Below, piece after piece: positions 28,716-39,544 of a stretch of 64,000 nucleotides of DNA (positions within the stretch are counted from its first letter, which is position 1; every line of letters begins with the position of its first letter). Under the pieces are notes generated by a model, which had not been told where the DNA came from, did not search any database, and saw only the letters and a list, made by a program, of their open reading frames with translations. Position numbers and translations under genes: made by a program. The DNA is from Oreohelix idahoensis (taxonomy: Eukaryota; Mollusca; Gastropoda; Stylommatophora; Oreohelicidae), in assembly GCA_024509875.1 (NCBI GenBank), contig JAMPIV010022916.1, positions 62,001 to 126,000 on the forward strand, read 5' to 3'.

Positions 28716-29672
28716 CTTCCCTCGAAAACACTGGGCTGATTTCTCCAGTCACGCCCAGGACACAAACTCTTCAAAAATGTACATAATCTTTAAACACTGG
28801 CCTGTATACTCCAAGGCCTAAGAAACACATCCTTAATTAATATACAGTTCATCTGGGATAATCACACATAATATATCTCAGCATAAATGCCTGTACACTG
28901 GTACACATTGAAAAACACTTTACATCTCCTCAGTGCATTCGCCCGGTACACACTAACATTCTCTCCCAGAACACCCCAGCCAAAACACATCCGTCGGGCT
29001 TCCCGAGAACTCTCGCTCACAGCTCAAAAATAGCTTGGAACATTTAACTCACGTGGAACTCCGCCACCGTGACAAGCGTTCTGAATCTCGAAGATTCGAA
29101 TGCTATACACTCATATATTTTTTTAAATAAATTAACAGCCAGATCTCCTTCAGATGTCAGTTTGGGTACCACATATTAGGTACGGTTGCATCAAGTATTT
29201 TCGTATCTAGCCCGACAACGGTCACAGACTATTTTGGTGCATCTGACCAGCCCTATACAAGATAGAGATTTAAAAGACTACAGACAGAACGAAGGTCAAG
29301 TTCATTAAGAAGATACAAATCAAAAGAATCCTGCGAGCTGAAGAAACAAATCAAGACAATACAGAAGGCAAGTGAATCGACATCAAGAACAACGTAGTCT
29401 AGCCAAAACATCACGAAGGTGAAGTTCACTATATCACCCAACAACCGTCAGAATGCAGGCACATGCAAGAGATAACAATCTGAATGATTAACAGGCCCAA
29501 CGCGCAAAAATAATAGTATACAGCCGTATAAGACAAAAATTGTGTTGATTAATTCTAAAATACTGGAGGAGCAAGTGTTTATCCCAATCAAGAAAAACAG
29601 ATGATGTAGCACTGAAACATTTTGAAACAAATTAAGTTAATTATTAGTGTAGTCAATTAAATTATGAGAATT
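28716..29672. other. no gene recognised
   Basis: Non-coding sequence between the repeat array and the truncated LINE. Only short open frames without motifs. Confidence 0.45.
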
Positions 29673-29683
29673 AGATTGATAAT
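29673..29683. repeat. target-site duplication, left copy (truncated LINE)
   Basis: AGATTGATAAT, repeated exactly at 30271-30281. Confidence 0.9.
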
Positions 29684-30232
29684 ACAGATGCACTGTCTGT
29701 CCTGCAAGCTCTCAAGGGTGGTAAACTCCCGCATCTGAGAAATGAACTAAACAAGGTAGCTGCCAAAAAGAGAACCATACTTCAGTGGGTACCATCTCAT
29801 TGTGGTGTACCCGGAAATGAAAAGGCAGATAAACTTGCAAAAAAGGGAGGAGAATGTGAACAAGAAGATAATGAAGTCACATACTTTGAGAAAAAGAGAG
29901 CTATCCAGACTATCAGAAGAGAACAGAACCAACCCAAAGACGACTATCACACTCTCGACCGGCAGGGACAGACAACTATTTTTCGACTCAGGACAGGGCA
30001 TAACAAACTGAATAAACACATGCACAAGCTACGATTGTCTGCTTCACCACTGTGCACATGTGGATTAAACGAACAAACTGCTGAGCATGTTCTACAGGAC
30101 TGTCCTCTGTATGACCAGTTAAGAAAGATATACTGGCCCAATGCCTCAACACTAAACTCAAAGCTATATGGAGTTAAAGAGGAACTTCAAACAACAGTCG
30201 AATTCATCATGAGAACTCGTCTGACGGTGTAA
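29684..30232 (+). pseudogene. RNase H and C-terminal domain of truncated LINE
   Basis: The open frame continues from the truncation point to TAA at 30230-30232. It covers the last two RNase H acidic positions (TDALSVLQAL and GVPGNEKADKLAKK) and the C-terminal Cys/His motif (CTCGLNEQTAEHVLQDC). It lacks endonuclease, RT and a start codon, so it is not a functional gene. Confidence 0.9.
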
Positions 30233-30270
30233 TCATCAAAGATGCGATCGCAAGAAGAAGAAGAAGAAGA
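29684..30270 (+). mobile_element. 5'-truncated copy of the 38.5-kb LINE
   Basis: Matches 42642-43224 with about four substitutions by eye. It starts inside RNase H and ends with the same 3' UTR (GATGCGATCGCAAG) and a longer (GAA)n tail. The 11-bp direct repeat on both sides makes it a genuine 5'-truncated retrotransposition event. Its similarity to the full-length copy implies recent activity. Confidence 0.95.
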
Positions 30271-30281
30271 AGATTGATAAT
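30271..30281. repeat. target-site duplication, right copy (truncated LINE)
   Basis: Second copy of AGATTGATAAT, following the (GAA)n tail. Confidence 0.9.
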
Positions 30282-32599
30282 TGTTTTGTAACTCATAAGA
30301 ATTATAAGTATTGTACACAGATATTGATTAATAATTTTCTTACAAGTCAACCAAGAGATTTACATTAATTTTTTTACAGGTGTTTCTATTAACACTAACA
30401 CTTACAGGTCAAGACAAGATGCTGTAGCGGGAGGTTATTTAAAATTATTATATGAGTAAGAGTATGCCAGTAAAGAGTTCTGACCTTACCAGTAATACCC
30501 CAGTCTTAGAAATAAGCACTGGTGTATTGTTATCATAAAAATAGTCAGACTGTGAAAACCCTGGCCCAGTTGGTAAGAAGTAGTACCAGGATTTAAGGTG
30601 TCTCCTCCCTGTGACTATCTTATGATTACTTATATTCTAGGGGATAAGTAAAAGGTACATTCACTGAACCCACAAAATGGAAAAAGTGAATAAATCCTCA
30701 GGTACAGTTAAAATAGTTTAATAATTACACTAATATTCTATTTACTAGTTGGAAAAGAGTATACACATATATATAAAAAAATATTCACACAGTTACTATT
30801 ATTGTCTGTTTAGACTTCATTCATTTTAAATATATCACGGTTTTTAGTCCTCTGATAAATGTCATCACTTGACTATTTATTGTGTTTCATATATTGTGGT
30901 AGTCAGTGTCCTAAGTGACACTTATCTGTTCAACTTGATACTGCTGACACGGAACTGTCCTGTGCTGATATCAGACTTGGTAGGCCCAACAGTAGGGATG
31001 CCAATGACCAGTTGAAGTTCACTCTTTGGGGTCCTGCACTTTTGTGGGATTGCCTCTGATGAGTGACACCGGCTTCTGATTCTGGACAGTCTGGTTTGAG
31101 TTATTTCATGGAACCTGCAACATATCAGCCTTGGCTAGTATCTGGCTAGACTTGTAGCTGACTAGCACAGATGTCAGACCAGTCAGTCATCAGATGTCAC
31201 CGTTATACAATCATAGTAAGTAAGGACATCAATTCAGTGATATAGCATTAATATTAACATTTCAAGTAAGGGTAACTGACTAGCACATAAGTCAGACTAG
31301 TCAGTCATCAGGTATCAAAGTTATACAGTCACAGCAAGTAACATCATTTCAATTATACAGAATTAATATTAACATATCAGTAATAAACATCATCTGGTTT
31401 ATTCCGCTCCTATACCTTGATCCTTCTAAACCATATCAAGTACAAATTCAAATACTGATGCTATTCTTAGCATCTACACAAAATTAATACATAAATAAAG
31501 AAAGTGAGTGACCATGTGATCAGGTTGCTTTCTACTGAAACTGGCTGTAGAACACTCCAGTTTACCAGCTGTAAATGGGTACAAAGTTGTGCGCTCGAAC
31601 TAGGGAAGGCAAAGGCAGCGAGGAAGGGGACTAGTCACCTTAACCTCGTAAACTGGGATCTTCCATGATGAAGTTTCTAACACTTCATTTCCCTATGACA
31701 ATCTCTGCCATGGGACTGCCTTTATCTTCGTAAGCGATAAAGCAATATGATAAATATATCTTCATTTGGCCGTGGGGCTATTTGTGATTAATTTTTGTAC
31801 AAGCAACAATCATCCACAATGCACATGTTTAGATCATATTAAAAATACAATACATTATATCAATGACTATTATACAGGCATATTTTGTGAATTCTATATG
31901 AACCTGAAATAACAAATATTATAACCGGTAGTTATCATAATTTCGCTTACCCTCAGACTTCAGATACTGGACTTAAAAAATGTTTCTGGCGATCCGCTCA
32001 CAATTCATGGGTAGTGGCGAAACTCTGCCTCCAGTCTGGCTCAAACCTCCTTCGATGTGTATCTCTCTCAGTTTACCGATCCGCTACTTATACGCAAAGC
32101 GCGGACGTATCGGAGAGTACCGACGTCACAGCTTAAACCTAACCTGAAAAATCCTTCCCGAACAGTGATTTCGGCCGATCTGTGCGTCAACTGAAATTTT
32201 GCGTTTCTCATTCACGGCATATATCATATCCATATAGTTCCATCTTATCTAGTTTTATACAGCTGATAAAACTCTATCTTCCTATCCATGTAATTTCCCA
32301 AACTGTTATTTGTTGATTTTAATATTTAGAACAGAAGTGGGTTTACATGCTTTTAGCGTAACTGTGAGCAGCCGAAATACGCATATATCTCCGTAAATGA
32401 GAACTTCCTACCGTTCCATCTTATATGCAGTATACACCATCCTTCCCTGTACTGAAATGTAAAATCCTTTTCATACGGATTCCCTTCTGTTGTTATTTAT
32501 CGTTGGCGATTTCCTCTGTCCGATACACATTTCGCTGATACGCCGCCATTTTGAAAGCGGTCACTCGATCGTAGATGGGTTTATAAATCTAACTGAACT
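30282..32599. other. no gene; one ~115-bp tandem duplication
   Basis: Non-coding. A tandem pair lies at about 31157-31268 and 31272-31378 (GACTAGCACA..GTCAGAC.AGTCAGTCATCAG twice). No 5' LTR for element A is recognisable here. Confidence 0.5.
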
Positions 32600-32612
32600 T
32601 GAAACCATTTTT

Positions 32613-33299
32613 GCAACAACAACAACAACTTACGGTGGGTTTGGATCCCAACAAGAACCTATGGAGATAGGACATTGTCAACAAAGAAGGATAAAAAGAC
32701 GAGCGAGAGGAATGGAAACGTTTTATAGGTCAAGGCAGGTGGACCGAAAGCAAAGCGTGTGTTATGCTTGCAATAGGCTGGGACATAAAGCCTTTGTGTG
32801 TAACTATAGGCCACTAGAGCCGCAGCACTCAGTAAGGAGAGAGGTTGACGTGAGAAAGGGTAGCAGAAGGTTTCAACAACACAGACAGCTACGATACGGG
32901 AGTTGGAGAAGTGACGACAAGGGAAGAAACAAACAGTATATTGATGGTAGTGGAACACAACTGCGGATAAAATCAGATATATATAAAAATATACCTAGTG
33001 GAAGACAATCACATGGTCATAGGTGGAGAGGAGGCAAAGACAAGAAAATACAAATAAATGAAATTGAAAAACAAGAAAGAAAACACCGTATCCCTAAAAG
33101 AAAAGTAGCAACAGCAATCGAGCTGGCTCATAAACCAGACCCTTGTTCATGTATTGTCGAAATACACGGAAGGAGATATAGAGCATTGGTAGACTCAGGG
33201 GCTACTGTAAGCCTTATCAGATTTGGGTTTTACAAGCAGATACAGCTCAATACAGAAAGACACAAAATACACTTACCTCGGTGTCAGGAGAAAACCTAA
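32613..33299 (+). pseudogene. element A: gag C-terminus and protease start
   Basis: After a (CAA)n stretch the frame encodes a basic, Gln/Arg-rich nucleocapsid region with one zinc knuckle, CYACNRLGHKAFVC (CX2CX4HX4C, about 32761-32802). It then enters an aspartic protease with the active-site motif ALVDSGATVSLI (about 33184-33219). The knuckle binds element RNA, and the protease cleaves the polyprotein. No capsid domain precedes the knuckle. The sequence encoded between 32490 and 32612 does not look like gag and is probably flanking DNA. The frame is lost near 33270, where the protease continues in another frame. Confidence 0.75.
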
Positions 33300-36200
33300 T
33301 AGTAATGGGAACGGCTATGGTGCAAATGAGAATTAGCGATATGATAGTGGAACACACGTTCATCATAGTGAAGGGTATGACGAGAAATATCATACTAGGA
33401 CGTGATTTTCTGCTAAAACATAGGGCTCAATTACACTTTGATACTCACCAAATGAAGATAAATGGCGAATGCATCAGGTTACAGGACGATATATACATAG
33501 CGTCCATAATCCGAAACAGAACAACAGTTACGCTGCGACCGAATGAAGTCGGTATTCTTCAAGGCAAGTTGAAAAGGTCCCCATATTTCAACCAAGGACA
33601 AACGGTCTTAACACTAGACTGGGAAGATGGAGATATACTAGATGAACCCGGACTAGAAATGGTAGAAGGAATAGTACAAATCGGAAATAGACAACAATTT
33701 CCAACGATGATTATAAATACCACGGAAAGAACAGTTAGAATACCAAGAGGATTTGTATTAGGAAGGGTACGACTGATAGAAGGTCAGGAAGGAAATATTC
33801 GACACCAAGAAAAGCATCAAATACAAGAAAATAGGAAAGATAACGACGCACATCAGAGACAAAATCCAAAACCACAAACAGTTAGGAACATAAAAAGCCA
33901 ACAATGGGGAATATCAACGACAAACCACGTGATAAACGCAGTATACGGAAACAGTGCAGATGCACCATACCGGGAAAAACAAACAGGAGAAAGAAAATCA
34001 TGGACACCAGATCGGTATTCACAGGACAGAGACAACAGTCGGGAAAAATTCCAGGACAGAATAAGGGAAATACAGAAGCAGATTAAAGTACATCCCCAAC
34101 ATGACAAAATTCTTCGGAATTTTATATTGCATAATCATGACGTGTTTGCTCTCACCGACATGGAGTTAGGAAGGACGCAGACGATACAAATGGACATCGA
34201 GACAGAGCCAGGAAAAGTTGTAAACAAGAAATAATACAGGACTCCGCTGAAAACTAGACAAATAGTGGAGAAGGCAATACAGGAGATGTTAGACGCTGGG
34301 GTCATTGAGAGATCGCGGTCAGAATGGGCGTCCCCAATAGTAATAGTTACAAAGAAGGACGGTGGTCACAGATTTTGCTGCGACTACAGAGCGTTGAATA
34401 GCATCACTAAGACCGTAACACATCCCATCCATAGAATAGACGACATTCTAGCGCTATTGGGAAAGTCAGAATGGTTCACTACCCTGGACGCCAGATCTGG
34501 TTTCTGGTGTATACCATTGACCGAAGAAGCTAAGAAGAAAAGCACGTTCTGTACGCATGTGGGAAAGTTCGCTTGGATTGTTATGCCATTTGGGCTCAAA
34601 AGTAGTCCCGCCACTTATATGGCGCTAATGGACGAAGTCCTTAGTGGGATGCAGAATTTTGCCATGGCATACATAGACGATATTCTTGTACACACGTCAG
34701 GGTCAGTTCAGAATCACCTACAACACGTGGAGAAAGTCTTCAACAGATTAAGAAGTCATAAAGTCAAATTGAAATTGACTAAATGTAATTTTCTTCAACG
34801 TGAAACCAAGTATCTAGGCTTTCTGATAAACAAGGATGGAATCAGACCGGACATAGACAAAGTCAAGGCCATTAGGGAGATGCCTCCACCAGTGAATGCC
34901 AGACAAGTACGCGGGTTCTTGGGAACGTGTGGATATTTTAGGAAACACGTGATTAACTTTACACGAGCGGCAGAACCTCTAATCAACTTAGTGAAGAAAT
35001 ATGCCCGATTCAAGTGGACATAGGAATGCAAGAGGGCTTTTGATTATCTCAAAGAAGCCTTAACAGAACTCCCGTTTTTGGCACATCCAGACCCGGATAA
35101 GACATTCATCTTATACACAGACGCTTCTGGTACAGCTTTGGGAGCGTGTTTGGTTCAACCCGCAGAAGATGGAGAACCACAGATGATACCTAACGTTGGG
35201 AACGAGAAACTTATTGTATTTCTCTCTCATAAGTTCAACAAATCTCAGATGAAATGGGCCGCTATTGAGAGAGAAGCATTCGCAATATACTATGCCATAC
35301 AAAAATTAGACTATTATCTGAGAGAAACTTCCATTATAGTCAGGACAGACCATCAACCACTGCGCACATGGCTCACCAAAGTGTCGGAACAACCCCGGAA
35401 GTTGCAAACCTGGGCGTTAAATCTACAGAACTACGACGTGACCATCGAATATATAAAAGGAAAAGATAACTCTTGTGCAGACCTTTTATCCCGTATACCA
35501 TACAATGATGGTCCGGAAAAATCAGAACAAGATGTAACACCAGATATTAGCGAACACTTCAGACAAATAAGTGTTATAAACTCGAATCGCAACCAACAAC
35601 AGATGGATACAGAACTGGAAGAAGAGGGATTAGAACAAATGGATATCATCGAAGGGTTTGACCTCCTCACAGAACAAGCAAAGGATTCCACATTAATCAA
35701 TCTTAGGAATAAAATTGAACAAGGAACTAGAGAAGCAAGACATTTTATCATTAATGAACATGATAAAATAGTGGAGTTCGTAGATCCAAAAGGGGGCGGA
35801 GTTCCAAAAAAATACATTCCTAGCCACCTGGTTAAGAGGGTGTTGGAGGAGTTACATGATAATAACGGCCATTTTGGAAGGGATAAAACGCTAGAAGCAA
35901 TTAAAGCACGGTATTATTGGCCGACGCTATGTAAGGATGTTATACAACATGTGCAAGGATGTTTAACATGCAAGACAAGAAATATGGCTGAAGTTAAGTG
36001 CCCAATACAAAGGATGGATATTCCCAAATACACCATGGAGAAAGTCAGTATTGACATCTCAGGACCATATCCCAGAACACAGTCGGGATGCGAGTACATT
36101 ATACATATTGTAGACATGCTGTCTAACTGGCCAGAGTGCTATGCAGTGAGGGAAGGGAAAGGAAAAACCGTGGTGAATATAATGATGACATACTTTATAC

Positions 36201-36553
36201 CTCGACATGGTTGCCCGTACACTATTGTCACGGACAACGGGAAACAGTTTACAGGGAATGAGTTTCAAAGTTTCCTCAGGGAGATGAATATACAACATAT
36301 CAAAACCTCTCCATATCATCCTCAGAGTAACGGGAAAAACGAACGCCTCCATGCCACAATACATAATATAATAGCGAAGTATATACATGACAGAGGTGGC
36401 GATTGGGATGTGCATCTTCCACATGCATTACAAGCAATCCGGTCTAACACGAACGACTCCACCAGATTAGCGCCTTTCTACATGCTATATGGCAGAGAAC
36501 CCGTACTACCAATGGACACGTTGTTGACACCTAGAAGGAAATTTAGTTTTTAG
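33281..36553 (+). pseudogene. element A: Pol (protease, RT, RNase H, integrase)
   Basis: One frame with two in-frame stops (TAA 34232-34234; TAG 35021-35023). The protease continues to ILGRDFLLKH (~33397). RT begins near 34290 and carries VIVTKKDGGHRFC, TLDARSGFW, MPFGLKSSPATY and YIDD at 34670-34681. RNase H: LYTDASGTALGA, EREAFAIYYAIQ, VRTDHQPL and KGKDNSCADLLSR (35110-35500). Integrase: zinc site (H..HFGRDKTLEAIKARYYWP..CLTCKTRN, 35855-35985), then the DDE core SIDISGPY, VTDNGKQF and NGKNERLH. The last two catalytic residues are spaced DX35E. The integrase-last order marks a standard Ty3/gypsy element, unlike B, C and D. It cannot be translated as one protein. Confidence 0.9.
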
Positions 36554-36577
36554 TAACAAAAATTACTAAACTAACAA
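36541..36577 (+). repeat. imperfect palindrome with stops inside element A
   Basis: TTTAGT..TAGTAA followed by TTACTAAACTAA forms an imperfect inverted repeat. It introduces stop codons between the integrase core and the C-terminal region, while the frame is the same on both sides. It looks like a short templated insertion. Confidence 0.5.
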
Positions 36578-36595
36578 TACTACGGTGAAAGTCAT

Positions 36596-37816
36596 ATGGA
36601 GAATTTAATGATGCATAAGCATATAGCACACAAAATGGCAGTCAGAAACACGGAAGTAGCAGCAGAGAAGAGACGGAATAATGCGAATAAAAACGCGACA
36701 CTACAAGTGTTCAATCCAGGAGAGATAGTGTGCTACAAGGTACAAGTAAGAACAGGCAAGTTCAAAGACAAATGGGACACCGGATGGAAGGTGTCAGAAA
36801 GGTTCTCACAGACCACATACCAGATTGGAAAAGGAAGGCAAATAAAAAGGGTACATGTACAACATCTCTGGAAACAGGAAAATGACCCAATCGTTCTTCC
36901 CCAGAGATATCCTACAAAGAGGACAGCTCATTTTGTAAAAATACCAGAAGAGAGGGAGGGAGACAAAACACACACGCCCAACAACACACCACAGGGTTTA
37001 CAAAAACAGGCTACAAACAATAATACACAGAAAAGATCAGCAATAGGTAAAGGTATAAAACCGAAGGACAGTGACGGGAGTGTAACTCCGAGAGGAGACA
37101 ACTGGGTAGTCCAAATGACTAAGAGCGACGAGGAAATAGATATTATTTCCAGTGAGATCATAGATAGCGACGGCAGTAGACCAACACTAGCGCGGGAACA
37201 GATTGTTACTAGAGCACAAGTCCATGCAGAACCGGGAACAACATCTGATCGGTTAACCCCAACCCCCCAAATCTTACACAGCGGACAAGAGGATATGGGC
37301 ACATATAGGCCAGAGGAAGACAGGATACAAGTATGGCAGGATACAGAGAGTAAACAGTACAATGAGATTCTAGAAGATACGACAGGAATAAGGAAACAAT
37401 GGAATAATGTTGAAACAGAAATAGATGCACCGTACAAACATACGAGAGCTGCAGAACAAAGAAACAGAGCACAGAAGCAGCAGCTATTGAAACAAATGGA
37501 GCAACAGATAGAGACTAAACAACAAAGTGATACAAGTCAAACTCAGAACATAGAGGACACATCAGCTAAAGATTCAGATTCGCAGGAAGAGATGGAGGAA
37601 GAGAATATAAGAGGGATGAAGAGACAGCGGTCGTCGTCATCAGATGATTCAGAGGATTACAGAAGGCGTCTAGCAAAGTTGAGACATGTAGAAGAGGTAA
37701 GACTGAGGAGGAAGAATAAGGTAAGAAATAGTGGTGCAGCGGAGGTGAAGGACATAAAGGCAATTGTTCAATATATTGACAGGAAGTTTGAGAAATTGAA
37801 AAAGGAGAAGCGTAGT
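36596..37816 (+). pseudogene. element A: integrase C-terminal module plus long charged extension
   Basis: The same frame as Pol resumes after the palindrome. The first ~100 codons hold an integrase C-terminal (GPY/F-like) fold with PGEIVCYKVQ, KDKWDTGWKVSERFS and RVHVQHLWKQE. A hydrophilic region of about 290 codons follows, rich in Gln, Glu, Asp, Ser and Arg. It includes an acidic-basic stretch (MKRQRSSSSDDSED) and a predicted coiled coil (LRHVEEVRLRRKN). Gypsy elements normally end soon after the integrase C-terminus or carry a chromodomain; I see no chromodomain motif. Element B interrupts the frame at 37817. Codons beyond that point at this locus belong to B's LTR. The frame stays open in the A fragments at 51970-52048 and 61377-61588. 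Confidence 0.7.
37812..37816. repeat. target-site duplication GTAGT, left copy (element B)
   Basis: A 5-bp duplication matched at 51965-51969, outside the 3' LTR of B. Five bp is the usual length for Ty3/gypsy integrases. Confidence 0.93.
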
Positions 37817-38453
37817 TGTGATAAACGAGCGCAAAGGCCTTATTGCTCCATCTTTTCCTACATTCTTCATACGGTATTTTCTCCGACATTTGCTCTCTCA
37901 TCTCATATTTGCGATCCACATTTGCTATTTCATTGTTGTGATTACTCGCGACCGGTATCTAGAGAACCACATTTGTTCTTTCATCGGGGGAAATAAAGTC
38001 CTTTGATTGAGTCCACATGCCTGACATTATCATTTGAAGCCCACATTGTATCGTGATAAATCTGGTAAAAACACATATGGTCATCCTAATCAAACTGTAA
38101 TTTCTGTGACACCACATTGGACGCCCAGATTGGCCAGGGGAAAACGTGGCCGCGGTTCAGACAAGTGTGGGTTGACCACATTGGACGCCCAGCTTGGGCA
38201 GGGTGACTTCCAGAAATATATAATACCGCATAATCTACTAGAGTGAGGCAGTCCAGGTTTTTACCTTGTGAGGAAGAGATCAAACCCAAAAACGCATAGC
38301 CTAATACACGTGTTTATTCAGAGTGGATGATAATTCAGTTCCGTGATTAATTGTGTTCTTAAAGGATTTTGCGAAGGGAAAAGAAGGTTAGTATATCTTA
38401 TACTTATTAATACATTTTCTTAATTTTGTTTATTTTAACCTCACAGCTAAAAT
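37817..38453 (+). repeat. element B 5' LTR, first part
   Basis: Starts TGTGATAAAC, identical to the start of the 3' LTR at 49774. A TATATAA-like sequence lies at about 38217. It is interrupted after ACAGCTAAAAT by the LINE. The short open frames across it recur in both LTRs and are not genes. Confidence 0.95.
38443..38453. repeat. target-site duplication, left copy (LINE)
   Basis: ACAGCTAAAAT; the second copy is at 43225-43235. The uninterrupted site is visible once in the 3' LTR near 50401. Confidence 0.97.
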
Positions 38454-39544
38454 AGAGAAGGCCACTCTCCAAACCTCCGATGTCTTGCGGGCAGTGTTAG
38501 GATGTGCAAGAACATGGACAGGAAGACTCCACAACTTCCCCACTGAAGACACGCCCACGGCGACCGTTGCCTCAACTGGCTGTGTGTGGTGTACCCGGAA
38601 ACAGGGCCTCCCAGTACTGAGACACAGTTAAGTCCCCGATGTCATTTATCGGTGCAGAGTTGAGAGAGATGGCTGAGCATCACAATCCCTCCTGTGTTGC
38701 AGCATGATGAGAACCCAGAATTGCACACTGAGCTTGGGGGGAATCACTTGGGCACCAGACTTAATACTGGCTCTTGACTGGATGGCCGCATGCAGGAGAT
38801 TTCTACAATGGGGGGTTGGCAGGTGGTGGGTATCTGGAAGTGGCTCTGTGCAAGACGTGAGGATTCCTTGGGTGAGCCCAGAACCAGAGCACAGCATTGT
38901 GCAAGCTCTGCATAGTTGGAGAGCCCCCTGGATGACGGGGAATGCACAGTGTGCTACCCCACCTGTCCCCAACTGCTAACTTAGAACCAGAAGTGGGGTC
39001 CTCTGTATGCGTGCCAGGCCAGGATAAAATGCCTGGGAAAGAGACTGGAGCTCAGAACTCCCTAACTCAAAGTTGCAGGATGGCAGGAAAGACAGGGCTA
39101 TTTTGAAGATAATGCAACCATATTTTCACCATACGAGCTCGGACGCCACCTCGGTAAACAAGGTCCGCGCAGAGCAGTGACACCCCCAGGCTGCTTGCGA
39201 ATAGTCTACTACTGGGAACATAAACAGATTAGGGATGAGCCCACTCTCCCGTTGAACAGGTGCTAAAGTCATAGATACTGGGCCAGAAGGCGCACCGGAA
39301 ACCACAGTATCACGCAACTCGCTTTTTTTTTCTATGGAGAGTACACCGTCAAATAAATCTCGTACTGGTGCTCGCCCTGTGGAGCTCCACCAGGCAGGTG
39401 CAGTGCCGGGCTCTGAGCCTCGACAGAGCCCACCCTCAGCTACTGGAGGACCCTCTAGACCGTCTTGTGGAGTCAGCAGACGGCGGAGGAGAACTACTGA
39501 CCAAAACAAAACAGAAAAAAGAGAAACCCAGAGTGCCACTTGTC
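38454..39544 (+). other. LINE 5' region without recognisable ORF1
   Basis: About 1.1 kb, less AT-rich than the surroundings, with scattered short frames. I see no CCHC knuckle or coiled coil. It may be a 5' UTR with an internal promoter, or a decayed ORF1. Confidence 0.5.

Noticed and set aside
37817..37996. Apparent C-terminal end of the element A protein
   Set aside because: These codons belong to element B's LTR; the same sequence recurs at 49774. The join is an insertion artefact.
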